Below, piece by piece: positions 21,773 to 33,446 of a stretch of DNA of 64,000 bases (position 1 is its first letter; each line of letters opens with the position of its first letter). This DNA comes from Adiantum capillus-veneris (lineage: Eukaryota; Streptophyta; Polypodiopsida; Polypodiales; Pteridaceae), in the NCBI GenBank assembly GCA_014529385.2, contig CM043958.1, positions 143,960,734-144,024,733 of the forward strand, in the 5' to 3' direction. Position numbers and translations under genes: made by a program. The notes beneath the pieces were generated by a model that saw only the letters and a program-made list of their open reading frames with translations, was not told the origin of the DNA and did not search any database.

Positions 21773-23248
21773 TGTCACCAGCGTGTGACTACTATCTATC
21801 CTTTTTGTTGATTTCTTTCTTATTATCTATTTACTTTCACTTTTTGGAAACACCCCTCGGGAAATCTAATTGCCCTGCATTGCATAGCTAGTGTGGAACT
21901 GTCCAGAGGGAGTCCAGGCCTGAGGGCAAGAGAGCACTAAGGTTGGACAAGGACTATGGTTAGCCAAGTGGGGTCATTGACTAGCCAAAGTGGAATCCTT
22001 TGCTACAGAGGCTACATTTCAGTTCTGGATGTGGCCGCAGTGTACAAAGAGGGTCGGATGACCTAGAAAGATACAATGGCAGCATCTCCTAAAATTTAGG
22101 GAACTGCTATTTTGGGACCTGAAAATGTGTTGGCGTCATTACCTCCGGAATGACAAAGGGAACATTTTCTTACTTTGCCGTGAAGTCAACTGGGCAACCG
22201 GTTGGGATATTTTTAGGCGGCAACCCCGAAACGGGAAAATGCTTGTAAAAGTGCCAAGTGGCACCTTCTGGTGCACTTGCCTTATGCAACAAGAAGTGGC
22301 GCTGAATTTGAAGAGGAGAGAGCCTCATTTTCAGATTTTGTCACAGGTTAAGAGCTATGGAGTGCTTGCTTTCCCTCTTATGCACAGTGCGGTGCCAGGA
22401 GTGATGCCCTGCACGCTACGCACTGCCCTCTCTCTCCCCTTTGGCAGTATGTTATGCCCCTCTAGTGGGCTCTTCATTTGACCAATGTACAGTTGTGTGG
22501 GTTCATGCGCGATTGCCGAGGCAAGAGCCTCTTGCACAGGTACTGGATTAGCTAGCGGCTAATCCCCCCGCAGGTACAGGTGAATTCGGAGAGGTTTCAC
22601 GCCAGAAATCTCGTCCGATTCAAAGGGCAAGTAGCCCTACAGGTGCGGGAGCTCGAGGACTTGCTAGCGATGCGACCGGCACGCGGAACGGAGCCCGAAA
22701 CAGTGAATTACAGCCTGCTGTGTATTTTTGCAGGTTTAGGGTTTTGGCCCTAAACAGACCCTAATACCCCTAGGAGGTTCGGGGACGCAAGGGGACCGCT
22801 GTACAGGCGATCTGGCGTATTTTCAGGGCTGAAAACAGAGAATTCAGCGTGCTGCAGATTCTCGCCAGGTTTTGCAAAGTGCCCGTATGCGTCGGGAAAG
22901 TCAGTCAATGCGTGGGAATACTGACCGTGAAGGGTTCTAGTACAGTTATGCTGCCGAAATCGGGCTGGAACGGTGGAAATTCAGCCGAGTTTGTGCGGGG
23001 CAGCTTGTAGGAACCACAGCGTTTATTCCCTCTTTTGAACAATAAAGAAATACCGAAAGGGGCGCCTAAGTTAGGGGCCAATCTGGTGTCTGTCTACTCA
23101 TACAGGTGCAATCTAGCAGCCTGTATCCCTCTCCCCTTTGTTGTGTCTTGAAAATACAAGTAAAATAGACGACTAATAATGGGTGAAAGCTAAATCAAGG
23201 TTTAAAGTAAAGTCTACCGCCCTTTTTGGATCAAACAGGCCGGTTACA
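21773..23248 (+). repeat. Element A1 3' LTR
   Basis: A 1476-bp near-identical copy of 14555-16029, TGTCACCAGCG...CCGGTTACA, followed by the duplicated GAAGG. The shared motif is at 23047-23066. Confidence 0.95.
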
Positions 23249-24468
23249 GAAGGCTACTTGATGAGAAAGACTATGTTGTGCGTTACACAGCCGTTGAGGG
23301 AAAAGGTTATAACTGAATGCCACTGTCCACCTATTATGGGTCACCGCGGCATTGCTACCACCATGAAGGGGGTAGAGAGATACTTCTTTGGACCGAGACT
23401 CAAAAAGGCTGTGGAAGAGTTTGTGCGCAGTTGTTTAGTATGCCAGAAGGTCAATTTTGACAGGCATAAGGCACAGGGATTGTTAAAGCCTTTACCCATA
23501 CCAACCCGCCCCTGGAAAAGTATTGAAATGGATTTCATTTTTGATCTCCCGAGAACACAGAATGATCACGATGATTTTACGATTACATGGCACGTCTAAG
23601 ACGATTGTCTCCGACAGAGACCCTAGATTTATGAGTTTGTTTTGGAAGGCAATTTGGGAGAACATTGGCACGCGGTTGCAATTCTCGTCATCGTTCCACT
23701 TGCAGACTGACGGGCAATTTGAGATTGCCAATTCAGTGATTTTAGATTTATTGAAGTCTTGTATCTCGGATCAAAAGACTCAATGGGAAAAGAACTTACC
23801 TTTGGTGGAATTTGCCTACAATAACACGACGGGGAAGACGCCATGTGAGATTGTTGACAGTGCTGCGAAGGTTCCATCCTTCCTGAGCACGAAAGATTAG
23901 ATATTTGAAGCGGATGAATATTCGCGAGATTTGGATACGGCTTTTGCCAAGGTTCGCGAGACTTTGCAGGAGTCTCAAGAACGACAGAAAAGGCAGCGGA
24001 TCGCCATCGTCGGGACTTGAAATTGAAGGAGGATGATTGGGTGCTCTTACTTTTGAGAAGCCACGCCTAAGAAAGAATAAGGGAAAGGAGAGGCTTTTTC
24101 CAAAGCTTAGTATGCGCTACTACGGACCTTTCTTGATAACTGAAAAGATAAATGATGTCTCCTTCCGATTGAAACTGCCAGATACTTGGAGGATTCACAA
24201 TGCATTGCATGTGAGTCTCTTGAAACCTGTTAAGGGTGATGTGCCTGATGATGGGGAGCCTGATGAGCAACCCGAAGTGGAAGAAAAGGAGGAGATCCTT
24301 GTTCCTGAATAGATTTTGGCACATAACGATACGAAGAAAGGTAAAGTTCGAAGGCGGTTCTTGGTTAAGTTCAAGAATTTTCCTGCATTTGATGCGAAGT
24401 GGATGGAGGAGGAGGACCTAGCAGATACTCCTCGGATTGTTAAACTTTACCTCGATGTTTTGGTTTAG
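23249..24468 (+). pseudogene. Element B integrase and chromodomain, broken
   Basis: This is the right part of B pol, resuming after A1. HHCC domain at about 23318-23460 (MGHRGIATTMKG, SCLVCQKVNFD). A deletion of about 100 bases near 23570-23600 removes the core between the first and second catalytic Asp regions, and the frame shifts. The second Asp (SDRDP, about 23615) and the Glu region (FEIANS, about 23720) remain. The GPY/F module is at about 24095-24225, and the chromodomain at about 24301-24468 (RRRFLVKFKNFPAFDAKWMEE). Stops at 23898 and 24310 interrupt it; the second is CAG-to-TAG compared with A1. Confidence 0.88.
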
Positions 24469-25074
24469 CATAGTCTACTCCAAACGGAACCTAGAATTCA
24501 GCTTGGTTGGAGATCTGGTGTAGCGGGATGCACAAGAGGGGAGTCACTCCGCTCCCTTGTCAACAGATGCCTCGATTTTGATACTAAAGTCATTGATATC
24601 TCTTTGAGCTTCAGGGATACTGAGAGCTGACAGTATTCTGCTGGATGACTTTATGAAATGGAATTCCTGATAATGATACTGATTTGTTCTTGACTTCTTG
24701 TGAGTGCAGGAACTGATAGCCGAAATGACTGCAGCATTTTGGTCTGATTGATCTCGAATAGACATGGTTGCAATAGGGGTTAGTCAATGGGACATCGATG
24801 AGGTCCCGATTGGACCTAGATGTGATTGCTAGCTACATTGCCGATAAATCATGGTCTAAGATCCGAATGAATGTTGAATGTCATGTGATGTCCTGTGATG
24901 TCTGGTGATGTCCTGTGATGTGACTGTCGATTTTGTACATGTGCTAGATGTGTGTTCCTAGTACGTAGGTACTAACAGTCAGTGTCTGCTAAGACGGTTT
25001 ATGGCTTTTGTCGGTTTTGCAGGCGTAATCGCGGTCGATTACAACGCTTTCAAGAGGAGGGGTATGTCACAAAG
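24469..25074 (+). other. Element B 3' spacer and polypurine tract
   Basis: A non-coding tail of B ending in AAGAGGAGGGGTA (25062-25074), the polypurine tract. A short TGTGATGTC(C)TG array lies at about 24890-24925. A homologous tail, reversed, is found in element E at 49054-49798. Confidence 0.85.
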
Positions 25075-27101
25075 TGATGACGTGGTGGACAACAGAAACC
25101 CTAATTTCTGCGAGAAACCCTAAAAAATCATGCAAACCCTAATTTCTGCCGCAAACCCTAATTTTTGAAAATCGTGGAGGTTGATTTTTTTTTTTTTTGG
25201 GGAAAATGATGAGCGACGCAAATTTCGCTTTTTCTCTACTTAATGAGAAAGAGAGAGAGAATTTTCAAGTTTTGACTCTCTGTGAGAGAGTGTCACCAGC
25301 GTGTGACTACTATCTATCCTTTTTGTTGATTTCTTTCTTATTATCTATTTACTTTCACTTTTTGGAAACACCCCTCGGGAAATCTAACTGCCCTGCATTG
25401 CATAGCTAGTGTGGAACTGTCCAGAGGGAGTCCAGGCCTGAGGGCAAGAGAGCACTAAGGTTGGACAAGGACTATGGTTAGCCAAGTGGGGTCATTGACT
25501 AGCCAAAGTGGAATCCTTTGCTACAGAGGCTACATTTCAGTTCTGGATGTGGCCGCAGTGTACAAAGAGGGTCGGATGACCTAGAAAGATACAATGGCAG
25601 CATCTCCTAAAATTTAGGGAACTGCTATTTTGGGACCTGAAAATGTGTTGGCGTCATTACCTCCGGAATGACAAAGGGAACATTTCCTTACTCTGCCGTG
25701 AAGTCAACTGGGCAACCGGTTGGGATATTTTTAGGCGGCAACCCCGAAACGGGAAAATGCTTGTAAATGTGCCAAGTGGCACATTCTGGTGCAGTTTCTA
25801 ATGCAAGAGAGAGTTGGCGCTGAATTTTAAGCTGGGAGAGGCTCATTTGCAGCTTTTGTCACAGGTTAAGAGCTATGGAGTGCTTGCTTTCCCTCTTATG
25901 CACAGTGCGGTGCCAGGAGTGATGCCCTGCACGCTACGCACTGCCCTCTCTCTCCCCTTTGGCAGTATGTTATGCCCCTCTAGTGGGCTCTTCATTTGAC
26001 CAATGTACAGTTGTGTGGGTTCATGCGCGATTGCCGAGGCAAGAGCCTCTTGCACAGGTACTGGATTAGCTAGCGGCTAATCCCCCCCGCAGGTACAGGT
26101 GAATTCGGAGAGGTTTCACGCCAGAAATCTCGTCCGATTCAAAGGGCAAGTAGCCCTACAGGTGCGGGAGCTCGAGGACTTGCTAGGGATGCGACCGGCA
26201 CGCGAAACGGAGCCCGAAACAGTGAATTACAGCCTGCTGTGTATTTTTGCAGGTTTAGGGTTTTGGCCCTAAACGGACCCTAATACCCCCAGGAGGTTCG
26301 GGGACGCAAGGGGACCGCTGTACAGGCGATCTGGCGCATTTTCAGGGCTGAAAACAGAGAATTCAGCGTGCTGCAGATTCTCGCCAGGTTTTGCAAAGTG
26401 CCCGTATGCGTCGGGAAAATCAGTCAATGCGTGGGAATACTGACCGTGAAAGGTTCTAGTACAGTTATGCTGCCGAAATCGGGCTGGAACAGTGGAAATT
26501 CAGCCGAGTTTGTGCGGGGCAGCTTGTAGGGAACCACAGCGTTTATTCCCTCTTTTGAACAATAAAGAAATACCGAAAGGGGCGCCTAAGTTAGGGGCCA
26601 ATCTGGTGTCCGTCTACTCATACAGGTGCAATCTAGCAGCCTGTATCCCTCTCCCCTTTGTTGTGTCTTGAAAGTACAGGTAAAATAGACGACTAATAAT
26701 GGGTGAAAGCTAAATCAAGGTTTAAAGTAAAGTCTACCGCCCTTTTCGGATTGAACAGGCCGGTTTCAGAGAGAGAGAGAGCAATTGCTTTTGATTTGAA
26801 GCTTTTGGGGCTTTGCTTTTGGGCATCCCTTGTAACCTTTAAATTAGTGGTGCGGGCCTCACTTCTCAGAGCATCTGGACGTAGAGTTTGAGAGTGAAAC
26901 CCTAACCGATCTCTTGTACTTTTATAATTGATTAATACAAAAAGAAATACTGAAAGGGGCGCCAGTCTTTGGGGCCAATATCTCTAGGCACGGAACTCCG
27001 CCGGGCCAGTGTACATCTATTGTGATCTGTGACTTGTTTTGAAGTGGTTATTTGGCGTTGTTGCGGTTGATTATTGACTCAGAGTGTCCAAGTCTGTTAC
27101 A
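25075..27101 (+). repeat. Element B 3' LTR, interrupted by a solo LTR
   Basis: LTR sequence occupies 25075-25290 and 26774-27101 (about 544 bases net). The shared motif (with one change) is at 26944-26963. The LTR ends GTTACA followed by the CCCAC duplication. Confidence 0.93.
25291..26768 (+). mobile_element. A-family solo LTR inside the B 3' LTR
   Basis: 1478 bp, TGTCACCAGCGTG...CCGGTTTCA, with 5-bp duplication GAGAG (25286-25290 and 26769-26773). No internal sequence is present, so it arose by recombination between the two LTRs of a full element. The uninterrupted sequence is visible in the B 5' LTR near 10730-10750. Shared motif at 26567-26586. Confidence 0.95.
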
Positions 27102-27686
27102 CCCACTTGGTCAAGCAATGAAGTTATGGTCACACCATGTCAACATCTGAACATTATGTTAAAATTTGTTGCGCAGTGCTCCATTCAAAAGGTCTTCATA
27201 GTGTAGACTTCCATTTAGTTCTTACACAAACCTAAAGAATTGCAGTCTTGGGTTAAGTTTCTTGTCTCATAAGAGCTTTCTGTTTGGCGATTTTTCTTTG
27301 CATTTTTTTTCTTCTCAATGATACTTTTATTTAAGTAAGCTTTCCTTTATGCTTCACCTATCCCTTATGTTTTAGTTGCGTTAACGAGATTGTCCACATT
27401 GTGAAGTTTTGGTTTGAGTTATGACTGGTTGATATTCTGTCAAATCGTTCTATGATCATGGTATGAGTCCCATCAACGATCCTTTCACTTATTCCTGAAT
27501 CCTAATTAATGCTTCTGCTAGTGCTAGGCTTCATGATGGCATAAGCAGTTGCATTCTAGAGCCATGATAGAAACTCAATACGTTATTGTATGCTCGTGTG
27601 TGTCAATACCTAGTTCTACACCTGTATATATATTGATCTCTTGTGGATGAGCACCAAGAGTCTATAACTTGCATTTGAATGTAAGG
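27102..27686. other. Intron sequence right of element B
   Basis: Starts with the CCCAC target duplication. Nothing else recognised. Confidence 0.5.
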
Positions 27687-27930
27687 TGCAGCGGAAGTGA
27701 ATGTTGAACTTTGCTAAAGATGAGTGCTCCGAAGTGTGCTCAAGGGTTCCTTTTACTTACGGAAGGGAGAGCCTTTCGTTCCTTTAGTGAGAGAGTGCAA
27801 TGGACACAAACAAAGTGAATAGACATTGTGAATGAAGGTGCTGAGATTGAGAGATAGAGAGAGAAGAGATTACGACATTAGAATGTTGTCAAACCCTCCT
27901 CCGAAGGCCCCACTCTCTATGGTGAGAGCG
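27687..27930 (+). repeat. LTR-like dispersed repeat, related to 47163-47410
   Basis: Both places share, in order, a GAGTGCTC/GAGTGCTT block, GTGCTCAAGG(G)TTCC, a GTGAGAGA-TGCAAT block, GTGAATGAAGGT/GTGTGAAGGT, GAGATAGAGAGAGAAGA and a CAAACCC-CTCC-AGGGCC-like block. The 47-kb copy ends in TGACA followed by a primer site, so this is probably a relic LTR of the same family. Its outer limits are not defined. Confidence 0.5.
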
Positions 27931-28009
27931 GTCTACTTATGATTGCACAAATCTCTACAATGCTTGGACTTGCCGACAATGTTGATGACGATGAGGACAA
28001 CGCCGAGAC

Positions 28010-28477
28010 GGGTTGAAATCTGAAATGCTAAGGGCTGAAATCTGCAAATCCTTATTTGCTGAATTTTGACTCTATGTCGGTGACGATGTCGATGACGACG
28101 GTACTGAATCTGTGTTTTCCGGGCTGAATCTGCAAACTTCGCGGGATCTGACCGTGCGGCGAGGATCTGCTGTGGGAAGGTGAGGTCTGCGAGATTCGGG
28201 ACTTCTTCTGCGGTAATTGACTGCTGAAAACTGATAACGCTGGTTCTAGGGTTGAATCTGTCGCGATGGAATTGCAAAACGCCGAGGCTGATCTGCAAAC
28301 CAAAAACGCTAGGGCTGATTTGGTTCCCGCGGTGGAAATCTGCTAACGCTGGGAATCTGCTAACGCTAGGGCTGATCTGCTGTCTACTGTCGCCAAAAAT
28401 CTGCAAGTGCAAAAACGTTGGCTGATATGATGCAAAAAACACTAGGCCTTCTGGTGAGTGAAAACGCTAGAGTTGTC
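28010..28477. repeat. Degenerate repeat of AACGCTAGGGCTGATCTGC
   Basis: Variants of AACGCTAGGGCTGATCTGC and of GCTGAAATCTGC recur many times at irregular spacing. The open frames across it merely read the repeat. It directly follows the LTR-like segment at 27687. Confidence 0.55.
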
Positions 28478-28491
28478 GGGGGGGGGGGGGG
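28478..28491. repeat. G homopolymer, 14 bases
   Basis: A run of 14 G. Its length may be affected by sequencing error. Confidence 0.8.
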
Positions 28492-30105
28492 AGTCTTGTT
28501 GAGAAGTTGCCTGATGAACACCGGGTTCCTGCTGCCTCTTTTACCAGAAAGTGCTAGCGCTAGGTTTCTATATAACAAACTTAGCAAAATTGCCCTACCT
28601 AGTTTCCAACAAAAGTCACTTAAAAATAATAAGTGAAAATGTCAAAAATAGAAAAAATAGGTTTTTTGCTCTGTAGAATGATCCTGATGGAATCTGATGG
28701 GAATGCTGATGATCATGCTGTGTGCAACGAGAGGATATGCATTAATCTAAGTGTCTGGACATGCACGGTCTGTGAACACTCACAAATGTGCCAGATCACT
28801 TGCTATTCTAGACCGATTGAACTGAAGTGAATCCTTGTCATGAAGTAGCTTGTCCACGTACACATAGGGTTAGGTGTGTCACGTGACATTGAAGCTGGGC
28901 TTTCCTTGATTCAGCTAGTTTTTGTTCGTATAGCAGACATGCATATTTCACACTCCGAAGTTTTCACCCAAGATACAATATTTACTGGTGTACACACTCC
29001 TATTAGCTAGCTTTGTGCTGCATTAATTCTTCTTAGTTGGTGCCTCATTAGGTGACAGGCTTTATTGTGACTATTTTGCATTGCATTGAATGTGGGAAGG
29101 TGCTTGTGGAAGTATACATCGATACCTAGTGGAATAGTTCTACACTCAACTGGTTAGCATTAATGATGTCTAAAGGGACGTCGTCGTATTTAGTCAACAT
29201 AATGCTTTATGGAGTTGATGAGTATTCTATGTTTGGATATCGTGTGTTTGGTGAATCTAGCATACACACGTCTGTATGTGTAGGTTGAGCAAATATACTC
29301 CATAGACAGGCTCACAATGCCAAAAGCCAACATCATATAAATGTCTTGTAACCAGGGATCATGAAGACGAACGCTCTCGCCTTGTCCGTTGCAACATCCA
29401 CAAAGAATAAAATAGGATCTCTAAGCTCTTCCAAGCAAGCTGGAGTGACTCCTTAAGCATGCTGCAAAGGGGATACAAGAGGCCTATCCACATATGAGTC
29501 TGAGAGTGCAAGCTTGGAATTTCCCTCTGGAACTCCCAATATTATGTGGGAAAAGTACCTGTGGGTAGAAGCAAGAGGTAGAAGGGTTAATGGATTCAAG
29601 ACCATCCTCACCGAGGCAATTCGGGTAGTGCTTCTGAACCTAATCTTTCATGCCACATTTCGAACAAAGGACGTGTAGTCTATTTTTTTCCTTAGATCCA
29701 AAAGAATCAACAATCCTTTGCACATGAGCCCCTCTTTTCTTCAAACGCAGCTGACAAACTCGTCGAGGTCCTCGTCGAAAAAACAAAAGTGTCGTTTGCA
29801 TGTCGAAAAAACGTTGGTTCTCAAGATCTCTTCAGGAGAAAGTCGAAGCAAAGTGTGAGCGTGTGAGAGCGCAGAAGTGTGAGAGGAGTAGATGCTAGAG
29901 CGTGTGAGCAAACTTCGTAACTTAAAATTATGATGAATGACTACCCAACACCCAAAAGTAGAGTTGTTGGGAAAATCCTAAAACCCCAATGGAAGTGGAT
30001 ATGAACAAAATGATAGGCCGGTCAAATTGAAAGTGTCCAGCTACGCATCCTATGCGCAATGCAATGGGTGGTTAGCCTTGGAAAACAGGAGCGATACAAA
30101 ATTGC
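28492..30105. other. No recognisable gene
   Basis: No domain recognised. The right part (from about 29900) may be the 3' end of the minus-strand copia element, but its LTR was not identified. Confidence 0.35.
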
Positions 30106-31912
30106 TCAGGACCATGAAGCAGCGGGGGATGAAACGCCTACTGAAACAACACATAGAAGCTGAAGGTATGATAACAAAGTCCGTTGAACAACAGCTTTTG
30201 TTAAGATGTCTGCTGCATTGTCCTCTGTAGAACAATACTCCAAGGAAAGAGCTTTTGCCAAAACCTGCTCATGAAGATAGTGGTACTGAACCTCTATATA
30301 CTTCTTCTGCGCATGAAACTTTGTGTTCTTGGCCAAGGTTGTACCGTACGTACGGACGGATTGAATCTTGTATGGTACGTCCATACAGTATGGATTTTTT
30401 CTTAATTTTTTTTTTCTCCCTTTGCGTCGCTTTGCCTCTGGGTGCCCGTCCAAGCGCTAGGCTTGGGCCTTTTTATTAGCCTATTTCTTTATTGTGTGGC
30501 TTTGTAAAGATTTCCAGAGAGCTTCTGTTGCAAAGTGTTTTATAGAACCAATGCAAACTTATTGCAAAGAGTGTCATAGAGCCACTTTGATAATCATTAG
30601 TCAATCTTTGGATCTTCACTCATGTATGATGTCCATTGTCTCTTACAATGCTATATTGCTTCTAAGTTTATGGTATTGAATAATGAAAACTGAGATCATC
30701 ATACATATAAACAATCTTTCATGCTATTAGTGAAATCTAGTATTGTCCCATGTTTGTATCTTGGTAGGTCACTTGATTGATGTTTAATGCAGGCAGGCCT
30801 TTTCATTTAGCTATATAAAGTGATAGTTTACATGTCCGTGGGCTTCTGTTGTGAAATTCCTATTTTTTTAGGGTTATTTACCAATAGTGCATATTTTTAC
30901 GTATCTTAAACCTCAATCCATAGAGGACTGTGTACCTTACATACCGAATACTTACCATATTTTACGTTTGGTTCCAACTTGTTCTTGGCGATTGCAAAGC
31001 AACAACCTTGGTTGCCACTCTTTTTAAGTGTGTCACACTAGCTTCGCAATGTGCACAATGCAGCCTCTACTGTGACCATTGAACATACCATACTCTAAGG
31101 CGCTAGAGAAGAACTGCAAAGTGTGGGATGCGACTATTGAAGCTTTGGTCGAAAAAGAAGGTGACATTGAAACTAAAAAGGCAATGTCTGGCTAGAGAAC
31201 ATCAACCATACAATGCAGCCCACAACATTCTGATAGAGAGATTGATTAATTGGGGGTGGGGGATCGTGTAAAGACACATTGTCCTCACGCTCCATAGGAG
31301 TGTCGATAGATGTGCAGGTCTTCACCCCGAATCTAGTGAGGATGTCTCTGAAATAACTGTGTTGAGAGAAGAAAATACCTTGTGGTGTCTGGTCTCACAG
31401 AGGAAGAATTGTAGGAGCCCTAGAAAAGTCGATTCACGTGATTACATGATGTCTCAATCTTGTCAAACCATGAACATGTAAAGGTGAGGTCATCAACATG
31501 CACGATGTGATGGCAACTTGTATATTGGGGGAAGCAATATATTGTCCAAATATCCAAGAGTACATTGTAGCCCGTTATGTGTGAAAGAATCGTCCATTCT
31601 TTGGTACCAAGCTCGATGGATGTTCTTGAGGGCGTACGTACAAAACGGTGCACTGCTTGCTGCTGTCGATACACATGATCCTACTTTGAAGCTAGGGGAC
31701 TGCTCCAGCCTCCACATAAACCTCGGTAATGAGTGTTGTCCAGGAATTCACTCTTCTCGACCATGTGATAGACAGGTAAGCCATGACGGGCTATTAATGA
31801 GATCATTGTCCGAATAGTTGTCATTCGAGCGGTAGGAGCAAAAGTCTCATCAAAACGGTGCTGAGCAAAGCCCTTTGCCAGTGTGCCACAAGTCGCACCT
31901 TGTGTCACCAGC
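30106..31912 (-). pseudogene. Ty1/copia RT-RNase H remnant, right part of a split element
   Basis: On the minus strand, reading from 31912 leftward, the copia RT motif GFAQHRFDETFAPTARMTTI appears at about 31830-31880. Next comes a YVDD-type active site changed to HVDDL at about 31490, and then a block matching the copia RT end (GIFFSQHSYFRDILTRFGVK and STPME, about 31285-31385). The RNase H tail lies at 30106-30335 (HAQKKYIEVQYHYL, then STEDNAADILTKA). Frameshifts and stops make it inactive. The RT is cut at 31912 by insertion of A2, and its N-terminal side continues at 39667. Confidence 0.85.
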
Positions 31913-33338
31913 GTGTGACTACTATCTATCCTTTTTGTTGATTTCTTTATTATTATCTATTTTCTTTCACTTTTTGGAAACACCCCTCGGGAAATCTAAC
32001 TGCCCTGCATTGCATAGCTAGTGTGGAACTGTCGAGAGGGAGTCCAGGCTTGAGGGCAAGAGAGCACTAAGGTTGGACAAGGACTATGGTTAGCCAAGTG
32101 GGGTCATTGACTAGCCAAAGTGGAATCCTTTGTTACAGAGGCTACATTTCAATTCTGGATGTGGCCGCAGTGTACAAAGAGGGTCGGATGACCTAGAAAG
32201 ATACAATGGCAGCACCTCCTAAAATTTAGGGAACTGCTATTTTGGAACCTGAAAATGTGTTGATGTCATTACCTCCGGAATGACAAAGGGAACATTTTCT
32301 TGCTCTGCTGCAAAGTCAACTGACGCACCAGTTGAGATATTTTTAGCCGGGAATGCCCAAAGTCGGAAAATGTGCCATGTGGCACTCTGTGAGCATTCTG
32401 CTACTCCTGGCCAGAGAGGGGGCGCCTAAAATGAGAGAGGAGGCTGATTTTCAGAATTTGTCACAGGTTAAGAGCTATGGAGTGCTTGCTTTCCCTCTTA
32501 TGCACAGTGCGGTGCCAGGAGTGATGCCCTGCACGCTACGCACTGCTCTCTCTCTCCCCTTTGGCAGTATGTTATGCCCCACTAGTGGGCTCTTCATTTG
32601 ACCAATGTACAGTTGTGTGGGTTCATGCGCGATTGCCGAGGCAAGAGCCTCTTGTACAGGTACTGGATTAGCTAGCGGCTAATCCCCCCGCAGGTACAGG
32701 TGAATTCGGAGAGGTTTCACGCCAGAAATCTCGTCCAATTCAAAGGGCAAGTAGCCCTACAGGTGCGGGAGCTCGAGGACTTGCTACGGATGCGACCGGC
32801 ACGCGAAACGGAGCCCGAAACAGTGAATTACAGCCTGCTGTGTATTTTTGCAGGTTTAGGGTTTTGGCCCTAAACGGACCCTAATACCCCGAGGAGGTTC
32901 GGGGACGCAAGGGGACCGTTGTACAGGCGATCTGGCGCATTTTCAGGGCTGAAAACAGAGAATTCAGCGTGCTGCAGATTCTCGCCAGGTTTTGCAAAGT
33001 GCCCATATGCGTCGGGAAAGTCAGTCAATGCGTGGGAATACTGACTGTGAAGGGTCCTAGTACAGTTATGTTGCCGAAATCAAGCCGGAACAGTTGAAAT
33101 TCATCCAAGTTTGTATTCCCTCTTTTGAACAATAAAGAAATACCGAAAGGGGCGCCTAAGTTAGGGGCCAATCTAGTGTCGGTCTTCTCATACAGGTGCA
33201 TTCTAGCATCTGTATCCCATTCCCCTCTCTTGTGTCACTATAGCGCAGGTATAATAGACGACTAATAATGGGTGAAAGCTAAAGCAAGGTACAAAGTAAA
33301 GTCTACCGCCCTTTTTTGGATTGAACAGGCTGGTTTCA
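31913..33338 (+). repeat. Element A2 5' LTR
   Basis: 1426 bp, TGTCACCAGCG...GGCTGGTTTCA. It lacks about 40 bases near 33113 that its 3' LTR keeps. Shared motif at 33137-33156. The primer site at 33339-33354 is identical to A1. Confidence 0.94.
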
Positions 33339-33446
33339 TGGTTCCATCGACGGGATTAAATCACTTTTTCCCAGAGAAGTGGGCCTTGGTCAATTTTGGG
33401 CTTGAAGACACATGGGATCATAGACCAGACACAGGGAATTGCAATT

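Larger units (their letters stand above)
14555..23248 (+). mobile_element. Ty3/gypsy chromodomain retrotransposon A1, nearly intact, nested in B
   Basis: An 8694-bp element with 1475- and 1476-bp LTRs and perfect 5-bp duplication GAAGG (14550-14554 and 23249-23253). Inside are a primer site, one gag-pol frame with a single break, a 570-bp 3' spacer and polypurine tract AAGAGGGGGGTA directly before the 3' LTR. The LTR pair differs at about nine positions counted by eye (near 0.6 percent), so it is young relative to B, whose pol it interrupts between RNase H and integrase. Confidence 0.95.
10511..27101 (+). mobile_element. Ty3/gypsy chromodomain retrotransposon B, split by two later insertions
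   Basis: The element is bounded by LTRs with TGTCACAAAG...GTTACA ends and a perfect 5-bp duplication CCCAC (10506-10510 and 27102-27106). Order: 5' LTR, initiator-Met primer site, gag, protease remnant, RT, RNase H, [A1 insertion], integrase, chromodomain, polypurine tract and 3' LTR [with a solo LTR inside]. Removing A1, the solo LTR and their duplications leaves about 6.4 kb, an ordinary size for the group. It carries stops, frameshifts and an integrase deletion, so it is not autonomous. The integrase-RT-gag similarity to A1 shows it is a related but distinct family. Confidence 0.93.

Noticed and set aside
24880-24930. CRISPR-like array from TGTGATGTC repeats
   Set aside because: The repeats are adjacent with no spacers and lie in a retrotransposon tail of a plant genome.
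29300-29840. Possible extra coding exon of the host gene in the intron
   Set aside because: No frame continues the XS protein, and exon 1 already joins exon 2 in phase.
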